This document shows, piece by piece, positions 6,091-10,214 of a stretch of DNA of 10,214 nt. A program made the translations under genes and the position numbers. How positions within the stretch are numbered: the first letter of the stretch is position 1; each line of letters begins with the position of its first letter. The notes under the pieces were generated by a model. The model was not told the DNA's origin. It did not search any database and was given only the letters and a program-made list of their open reading frames with translations. The stretch comes from Cyanobacteria bacterium K_DeepCast_35m_m2_023 (GTDB lineage: Bacteria > Cyanobacteriota > Cyanobacteriia > PCC-6307 > Cyanobiaceae), in the NCBI GenBank assembly GCA_016882345.1, contig VGQR01000050.1, positions 1 through 10,214 on the forward strand. Reading direction: 5' to 3'.

Positions 6091-7143
6091 TCAAACGGTG
6101 ATGGTGGTTGCGTTGATCGGCAGCGGTGGCGGCGCGAGCTGATCCGGCGACTCCTCCACCAACTGCAACTGCAACCGCACCCGCTTGCCGCCGGCGAGCT
6201 CGCCCAACGACACCCGCAGGGTGTTGCCACTGAGGCTCTGCAACGCCGTCAGCAGCTCGCGCAAATGGGGGGTGCTGCTGCCGCTTTCAACCCAAAGCCG
6301 CTCCTGCAACCCACCCAGACGCCGCCAACTGGTGTGCAGCTTGAGCACGGCAGCCTCGAGGGCCTGGGCCTGACCGACGGCATCGGCCAGCAGCCCCAGG
6401 ACGTCGAGCCGCTGGGCCTCCTGCAGGGCCTTTTCAAAGTTGAGTTCCCCCTGCTGAAACGCCCGCACCGCCAGCGAAGCCTCGGCGGCCTTGCTCAGCC
6501 AGCGCGCCGTCGAGGTCACGTCCTTGACCCGCTCGAGCTCAGGCTCATCGCGCAACACCCGGCGCAGGTCGTCCTGCTGGTCCTCTGGCAACTTGGCCAG
6601 CTCGCGCACTAAGGGGGCCACCGCCTTGGGGGGCAGCAGGTTGTCGGCCGTGCGCTGGCGGATCTCCTCGGGCAACAGCGGACTGGTGGCCGCCATGAAC
6701 TCATCGGAGAGCAGGCGCACCTGCTTGCGGCTGATCTGTTGGCCTTCATTGGCGGCCTCGCCGATCATCAACTGCACTTCTGGGTCGGCCTGGGCCGTTT
6801 CCAGAAAGGCGCGCTTCGAGAAATTGTTGACACTGCCCTCTGCCAACACCCCTTCGCCCAGCATTGAATCGGCGGACTCGGCCAACTGGATCAGGGTGTA
6901 AGCACGGGTCTTGCTGATCTCCCGCTCACGCAACCACTGCAGAAAACCCGTCCCGCGGCCTTCTCCGCCCCGCTTCTCGCGATCGCGCACCGCCCGCAAG
7001 ATGCGCCCACGCCAGATCTCGGTCTGCAGGTCGAAGCGATCGCAAACAGCCCAGGCCTCCTCGAGTCGCGCCAGAAATTCCAGGGTGCTGAGACTGTCGT
7101 TCTCTGGATCGGGAAGATCGAGGCTGAAGGTGGGCGCTTCCAT
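6091..7143 (-). CDS. Unrecognised 350-residue protein with N-terminal helix-turn-helix-like segment
   Basis: I do not recognise a named family. The soluble protein has no signal peptide or membrane segment. Residues about 25-92 ([36 protein letters not shown]) resemble helix-turn-helix segments of DUF3102-like proteins, in which a short 'LPWL..... S..TA.....L' pattern is typical. Residues 130-260 are acidic, mostly helical and rich in Leu, Glu and Gln, ending in a likely coiled coil. The C-terminus (about 305-350) alternates like beta strands ([21 protein letters not shown]). ATG at 7143 is chosen because the frame upstream runs antisense through psaE into mutM, which cannot be ancestral coding. 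No Shine-Dalgarno is seen. The gene is divergent from psaE and 92 bp upstream of recQ on the same strand. A DNA-binding role is plausible inference only. Confidence 0.75.
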   Translation of the reverse strand: MEAPTFSLDLPDPENDSLSTLEFLARLEEAWAVCDRFDLQTEIWRGRILRAVRDREKRGGEGRGTGFLQWLREREISKTRAYTLIQLAESADSMLGEGVLAEGSVNNFSKRAFLETAQADPEVQLMIGEAANEGQQISRKQVRLLSDEFMAATSPLLPEEIRQRTADNLLPPKAVAPLVRELAKLPEDQQDDLRRVLRDEPELERVKDVTSTARWLSKAAEASLAVRAFQQGELNFEKALQEAQRLDVLGLLADAVGQAQALEAAVLKLHTSWRRLGGLQERLWVESGSSTPHLRELLTALQSLSGNTLRVSLGELAGGKRVRLQLQLVEESPDQLAPPPLPINATTITV

Positions 7144-7164
7144 GGCGCGATCGTGCCATGGCGC
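7140..7164. promoter_or_regulatory. Near-palindrome and direct repeat over the start codon of the unknown gene
   Basis: CCATGGCGC occurs at 7140-7148 and again at 7156-7164. Because CCATGG is self-complementary, the stretch 7141-7160 is also a near-perfect inverted repeat (18 of 20 positions), with a HIP1-like GCGATCGT in the middle. The minus-strand ATG (7141-7143) lies in one arm. This could be an operator for the divergent pair, or a HIP1-associated palindrome with no regulatory role. Confidence 0.45.
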
Positions 7165-7209
7165 TGGGCCCCTGCTGCCGGTCACGGAGCGCAGACGACG
7201 ATTCGTGAC

Positions 7210-7245
7210 GTCTGCAGACCTGAGCCGGGTGGCTGCGGGTATCTT
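7210..7245 (+). promoter_or_regulatory. psaE: Weak candidate psaE promoter with upstream palindrome
   Basis: TATCTT at 7240-7245 is a partial -10 match (4 of 6) about 33 bp before the psaE ATG. The -35 position is poor (GACCTG at 7217-7222). A perfect 10-bp palindrome, GTCTGCAGAC, occupies 7210-7219 and overlaps it, so activator-dependent transcription is possible. No HLR1-like motif was seen. Confidence 0.25.
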
Positions 7246-7278
7246 CCATCTGGCAGCCACCCGATCCCCAGCCCAGCG

Positions 7279-7488
7279 ATGGCCATCTCCCGCGGCGACA
7301 AAGTGCGCATCAAGCGCCCTGAGTCCTACTGGTTCAACGAAGTCGGCACCGTCGCCACAATCGACACCAGCGGCATCCGCTACCCGGTTGTGGTGCGCTT
7401 CGAAAAGGTCAACTACAACGGCTTCAGCGGCTCTGAAGGTGGGATCAACACCAACAATTTCGCTGAAAGCGAACTCGAAAAAGCCTGA
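7279..7488 (+). CDS. psaE: Photosystem I reaction centre subunit IV (PsaE)
   Basis: Small stromal/cytoplasmic-side subunit of photosystem I that helps dock ferredoxin and supports cyclic electron flow. The 69-residue length and nearly the whole sequence match Psa[23 protein letters not shown] at the start, then [15 protein letters not shown] and [12 protein letters not shown] at the end, consistent with its SH3-like five-strand fold. ATG 7279 gives the canonical MAISRGDKV start; no Shine-Dalgarno is seen, as is common in cyanobacteria. The gene stands alone: a divergent gene lies 135 bp upstream, and a strong terminator follows before mutM. This is the best evidence that the window is cyanobacterial. 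Confidence 0.98.
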   Translation: MAISRGDKVRIKRPESYWFNEVGTVATIDTSGIRYPVVVRFEKVNYNGFSGSEGGINTNNFAESELEKA

Positions 7489-7524
7489 GCCTGTCCCATT
7501 CCTGATGCTCGCCAGCTCTTGGGC

Positions 7525-7552
7525 TCGCTCCTTGAGACGTACAACGGAGCGA
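7525..7552 (+). repeat. Hairpin in the psaE 3' untranslated region
   Basis: TCGCTCCTTG (7525-7534) pairs with the complementary stretch at 7542-7552, with one bulged base and a 7-nt loop. It precedes the terminator hairpin and has no T-run, so it may protect the psaE mRNA 3' end or be a processing site. Confidence 0.4.
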
Positions 7553-7582
7553 TCGGCGACATGACGACAGTGCAGGTCCTGG

Positions 7583-7626
7583 AACAGCCGCCACGCCATG
7601 GAGTTCATGGCCGTGGCGGCTGTTTT
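7583..7626 (+). terminator. Rho-independent terminator of psaE
   Basis: The arms at 7583-7600 and 7606-7624 pair over 18 bp with a single bulged C and a 5-nt loop (GAGTT). The stem is GC-rich and flows into TTTT at 7623-7626. It lies about 95 bp after the psaE stop and only 16 nt before the mutM ATG, so mutM transcription depends on readthrough or on a promoter in the psaE 3' region. Confidence 0.88.
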
Positions 7627-7642
7627 GTCATCACAACGCTTC

Positions 7643-8488
7643 ATGCCCGAGCTGCCAGAAGTTGAAACCGTGCGGCGAGGCCTGCAGCAACGGACCGCGG
7701 GTTTTGCGATCTCCCAGGTCCTGGTGCACCGAGCTCGTGCGATCGCAGCACCACACCACGATCCCGAGGGTTTCATTGCGGGCCTGTGCGGACGGCAGGT
7801 GCTGCAGTGGCGACGTCGCGGCAAATATCTGCTCGCCGAGCTCGATCAAGGCCATTGGGGCGTTCACCTGCGCATGACCGGCCAGTTTCTCTGGCTCGAG
7901 GCCGAACGCAGCCAGGCCCAGCCGCCCTGCCGCCACACCCGCGTCCAGTTGTGGGACCAAGGCGGGCGTGAATTGCGCTTCATCGACACCCGGAGTTTCG
8001 CCGAGATGTGGTGGGTGCCGCCCGCTGCTGAACCGGCAACGGTCATCCGTGGTCTGCGGCGACTCGGGCCGGAACCCTTTGATCGGTCCTTCGATGCGGC
8101 CTATCTCCACAACAGGTTGCAGCGCTCGCAGCGACCGATCAAAACAGCCCTACTTGATCAAGCACTCGTCGCGGGCGTGGGCAACATTTATGCCGATGAA
8201 TCGCTGTTTGCAGCCGGCATCCTGCCGCAAACACCCAGCAGCCACCTGAGCCTTGAACGCCTGCACCGTCTGCATGGAGCCCTGGCGGAGGTGCTGCAAC
8301 AAAGCATCGGCGCCGGTGGTACCACCTTCAGTGACTTCAGGGACCTGAGCGGGACCAATGGCAACTATGGCGGCATGGCGTGGGTGTACCGCCGCACAGG
8401 TCAACCGTGCCGCCGCTGCGGTACAGCGATCAATCGCACCAGCCTGGGTGGTCGCAGCAGCCACTGGTGCCCTGGCTGTCAGCATTGA
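7643..8488 (+). CDS. mutM: Formamidopyrimidine-DNA glycosylase (Fpg/MutM)
   Basis: Bifunctional base-excision enzyme that removes 8-oxoguanine and formamidopyrimidines and cuts the abasic site. The 281 residues begin MPELPEVET, giving catalytic Pro2 and Glu3. Lys61 (RRGKYLL), HLRMTG at 75-80 with the intercalating Met, LGPEP at 141-145, GVGNIYADE with Asn181, and a C-terminal zinc finger (Cys256, Cys259, Cys276, Cys279, with Arg271) complete the set. The frame is open further to ATG 7598, but that start lies inside the psaE terminator stem and would bury Pro2, whose free amino group is the nucleophile; ATG 7643 is therefore decisive. No Shine-Dalgarno is visible. From memory, fpg lies next to psaE in other cyanobacteria, which fits a need to repair photooxidative damage. 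Confidence 0.97.
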   Translation: MPELPEVETVRRGLQQRTAGFAISQVLVHRARAIAAPHHDPEGFIAGLCGRQVLQWRRRGKYLLAELDQGHWGVHLRMTGQFLWLEAERSQAQPPCRHTRVQLWDQGGRELRFIDTRSFAEMWWVPPAAEPATVIRGLRRLGPEPFDRSFDAAYLHNRLQRSQRPIKTALLDQALVAGVGNIYADESLFAAGILPQTPSSHLSLERLHRLHGALAEVLQQSIGAGGTTFSDFRDLSGTNGNYGGMAWVYRRTGQPCRRCGTAINRTSLGGRSSHWCPGCQH

Positions 8489-8498
8489 AGCCAGCCAG
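8472..8498 (+). repeat. Inverted repeat around the mutM stop codon
   Basis: CTGGCTG (8472-8478) and CAGCCAG (8492-8498) are perfect 7-bp arms with a 13-nt loop holding the TGA stop (8486-8488). There is no T-tract. It lies about 38 bp before mtnBC, so transcription may still continue into that gene. Confidence 0.45.
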
Positions 8499-8536
8499 AC
8501 CACAGCGTCCCAAGCCGGCTGCAGCTGCCCAACGCC

Positions 8537-9895
8537 ATGCACGATGAATCCCGTTGCCGCCAAGAGCTCAGCCGCACCATGGCTGAGCTCTACCGCCGCG
8601 GCTGGTGTGACGGCACGGGGGGCAATTTCAGTTGCGTGCTGAAGCGGACCCCGCTGCAGTTGTTGATGGCCCCCAGCGGAGTGCACAAAGGCGAGGTGAG
8701 CGCCCAAGACTTGATCGTGGTCAACCAGGACGCTCAGGTGATCGCTGGCATGGGTCGTGCCAGCGCCGAAACACAGCTGCACCTGGCCATCGTCGAAGCG
8801 ACCGGGGCCAATGCTGTGTTGCACACCCATTCACAGGCCGCCACGCTGCTGTCGCAACGCATCGGCCGGCATCACCCTGCTGAGTTGTGGCTCGAGGGCC
8901 TGGAAATGCTCAAGGGCCTTGAGGGCATCACCACCCACAACACCGGTGTCGCCGTTCCCGTCTTGCCGAATGACCAAGACCTGCAGCGGTTGAGCACAAC
9001 AGCAAGGCCCCTACTTCCCCATGCACCCTTTGGCCTGCTGATTGCTGGTCATGGTCTGTACGCCTGGGGGGCCGATCTGGATCAGGCGAAACGCCATCTG
9101 GAGATCCTCGAATTTGTGTTGGAACAGCGTTGGCGAGAGCTCATGCTCGATCCGAAGGCATTGGAAAGCAAACGCATCGAAGGACTCACCCATGTCCTGC
9201 TCGATATCGAAGGCACCACCTGCCCCGTCAGTTTTGTGAGTGAAGTGCTGTTTCCCTATGCCGCAGCCCATCTGGAGTCTTTTCTCGCCTCCAATCAACA
9301 CGTCACCGTCGTGCGTGAACTGGTGGCAGAGGTTGAACAGGCTTGGCGTGAGGATGGGCAGGCGAGAGCGGCTGGCCTGCCGTGGCAGTCTGGATTGCCG
9401 GTCGCACCCTACCTGCTGTGGCTGATTGAACAAGATCGCAAGCTCACTGCGTTAAAAGAATTGCAGGGACTGATCTGGCAACAGGGCTATGCCAGTGGTG
9501 AATTAAAAGGCCCCCTCTTCAACGATGTGCCGCCAGCCCTGCGCCGCTGGCAACGCGATGGGGTGCGACTGGCCGTCTATTCATCGGGTTCGGTGTCCGC
9601 ACAGCAATTGCTCTACGGACACAGTCAAGTCGGTGACCTCAGAACGCTGTTTAGCCATTGGTTTGACACTCGCATTGGTGCTAAGCACGAAAGCCGCAGT
9701 TATGACCTGATCTCCGAACAGATGGGCTGTGATCCCCGTTCAATCCTGTTCATCAGCGATTCCAATCGCGAACTGCAGGCAGCACGCAGTGCGGGCATGC
9801 AGGTTCTCTTCAGCGATCGCGACGGAAATCCGAATCGAGATGCGGCGGGGTTTGAGAGGATGTCAACGTTCAGCACCTTGCAACTGAGCCCTTGA
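8537..9895 (+). CDS. mtnBC: Fused methylthioribulose-1-phosphate dehydratase and enolase-phosphatase (MtnB-MtnC)
   Basis: Bifunctional methionine-salvage enzyme of 452 residues. Residues about 1-205 are MtnB, a class II aldolase-fold dehydratase: GTGGN at 26-30, SAET with Glu78, zinc ligands His96 and His98 (HTHS), EMLKG with candidate base Glu123, and third zinc ligand His172 in AGHGLYAWG. Residues about 216-450 are MtnC, a HAD-type enolase-phosphatase: DIEGTT with Asp223 and Glu225, SSGS at 349-352, GAKHES with Lys383, and DSNRE with Asp408. They catalyse consecutive steps, converting methylthioribulose 1-phosphate to the diketo intermediate and then to acireductone. All catalytic residues I can check are present and the linker is short. 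The gene begins 48 bp after mutM; ATG 8582 is a less likely inner start. GC content falls towards the MtnC end. Separate MtnB and MtnC are usual in bacteria; this fusion is best known from plants. Confidence 0.94.
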   Translation: MHDESRCRQELSRTMAELYRRGWCDGTGGNFSCVLKRTPLQLLMAPSGVHKGEVSAQDLIVVNQDAQVIAGMGRASAETQLHLAIVEATGANAVLHTHSQAATLLSQRIGRHHPAELWLEGLEMLKGLEGITTHNTGVAVPVLPNDQDLQRLSTTARPLLPHAPFGLLIAGHGLYAWGADLDQAKRHLEILEFVLEQRWRELMLDPKALESKRIEGLTHVLLDIEGTTCPVSFVSEVLFPYAAAHLESFLASNQHVTVVRELVAEVEQAWREDGQARAAGLPWQSGLPVAPYLLWLIEQDRKLTALKELQGLIWQQGYASGELKGPLFNDVPPALRRWQRDGVRLAVYSSGSVSAQQLLYGHSQVGDLRTLFSHWFDTRIGAKHESRSYDLISEQMGCDPRSILFISDSNRELQAARSAGMQVLFSDRDGNPNRDAAGFERMSTFSTLQLSP

Positions 9896-10214
9896 CCTCA
9901 ACCGATCGCGATCGCGACATTCTTGCTCTCAACCAGGCTGTGCTCGACTGCGTGGTCAACGGCGACTGGCAGGGCTACGCCGGGTACTGCTGCTGCAGCT
10001 TGAGCTGTTTTGAGGCGGAAACGGAAGGAGTGATGGTGGAAGGACTTCCATTTCATCGCTTTTATTTCCCCCAATCAGTCGCACCCAGCACAGCCAGTGC
10101 TAGCCATCCAGTCTCCGTCACCATGTCGCGGCCACACCTGCGCTGGCTCAGCGACGAGGCCGTCGTCATCAGCTACACGCGTCTGGTCCAGCGTCTGCTC
10201 GACGGGGTCTACAG
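9892..10214 (+). CDS. CaMKII-association / NTF2-like domain protein, 3' end beyond the window
   Basis: The frame is open from TTG 9892 to the window edge (107 complete codons) and overlaps the mtnBC stop in a TTGA junction, which suggests translational coupling. The residues D.LALNQAVLDCVVNGDWQ, then L.CFEAE..G..VEGL.FHRFYF, then VSVTMSRPHLRWL.DEAVVISYTRLVQR match the CaMKII association-domain family (a DUF4440/SnoaL-type cone fold) as I know it from bacteria. These proteins usually have about 130-150 residues, so about 30 should lie outside. Their bacterial function is not established; the fold often forms oligomers with a small-molecule pocket. TTG is the only in-frame start after the upstream stop at 9853-9855. 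The run of three Cys (YCCCSLSC) is unusual. Family call is fairly sure, start moderately sure, function unknown. Confidence 0.78.
   Translation, partial: MTSTDRDRDILALNQAVLDCVVNGDWQGYAGYCCCSLSCFEAETEGVMVEGLPFHRFYFPQSVAPSTASASHPVSVTMSRPHLRWLSDEAVVISYTRLVQRLLDGVY

Larger units (their letters stand above)
4032..9915. repeat. Six dispersed HIP1 octamers (GCGATCGC)
   Basis: Exact copies are at 4032-4039, 6979-6986, 7036-7043, 7739-7746, 9813-9820 and 9908-9915, all within coding sequence. From base composition I would expect less than one in 10 kb. The excess is a known cyanobacterial signature. The first 4 kb has none that I found; I may have missed copies. Confidence 0.85.

Noticed and set aside
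7144..7278. HLR1-type (RpaB) site upstream of psaE
   Set aside because: Looked for paired TTACA-like repeats and found none.
7598..7642. Upstream start of mutM at ATG 7598
   Set aside because: It lies in the terminator stem and would remove the N-terminal Pro needed for catalysis.
7144..7824. N-terminal extension of the unknown minus-strand gene to 577 residues
   Set aside because: It runs antisense through all of psaE and the start of mutM, and its translation is unlike the conserved-looking part; long open antisense frames are common at this GC content.
1..10214. tRNA, rRNA, CRISPR array, insertion sequence or prophage
   Set aside because: No cloverleaf-like, repeat-spacer, transposase or integrase signal was seen; all of the long frames are accounted for by chromosomal-type genes.

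Overview
The window is a piece of a GC-rich picocyanobacterial chromosome (Synechococcus/Cyanobium type). The photosystem I gene psaE fixes the phylum. At least six copies of the cyanobacterial HIP1 octamer GCGATCGC agree with this. The placement below phylum level is inference from overall composition and protein style. No tRNA, rRNA, CRISPR array, transposase or attachment site was seen, so this looks like ordinary core chromosome apart from a few local oddities.

Layout. Positions 1-2825 (+ strand) hold a sensor histidine kinase catalytic core whose reading frame is cut by an in-frame TAA at 78-80, then a short LysR-like DNA-binding protein, then a class-3-type aldehyde dehydrogenase. They are closely spaced and could be co-transcribed. 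Positions 2904-4493 (+) encode an exported protein with four LysM domains, a long Pro/Ala/Lys linker and a C-terminal domain. It converges on recQ (4490-5998, -): the two genes overlap by 4 bp and their stop codons sit at the loop of a perfect GC hairpin. Upstream of recQ on the same strand is an unrecognised 350-residue protein with a helix-turn-helix-like segment (6091-7143, -). It is divergent from psaE (7279-7488, +), with a near-palindrome covering its start codon. psaE ends in a strong intrinsic terminator.

The right end (+) carries mutM/fpg (7643-8488), a fused mtnB-mtnC gene (8537-9895) for two successive steps of methionine salvage, and the first 107 codons of a CaMKII-association/NTF2-like protein that runs off the window. 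This last gene overlaps the mtnBC stop codon in a TTGA junction. No stretch above 300 bp lacks a gene; the longest gaps are 7144-7278 and 7489-7642.

How the genes relate. psaE serves photosystem I acceptor-side electron flow, and mutM repairs oxidised guanine, a lesion expected in photosynthetic cells. mtnBC recycles methylthioadenosine. The aldehyde dehydrogenase probably detoxifies lipid or carotenoid aldehydes. The kinase/LysR-like/dehydrogenase cluster could be a regulated detoxification unit, but this is inference. I see no clear undescribed multi-gene system. The best leads are the interrupted kinase, a LysR-box-like dyad at the regulator's start, stop codons recurring inside inverted repeats, the palindrome at the divergent start, and the mtnBC plus CaMKII-association pair.
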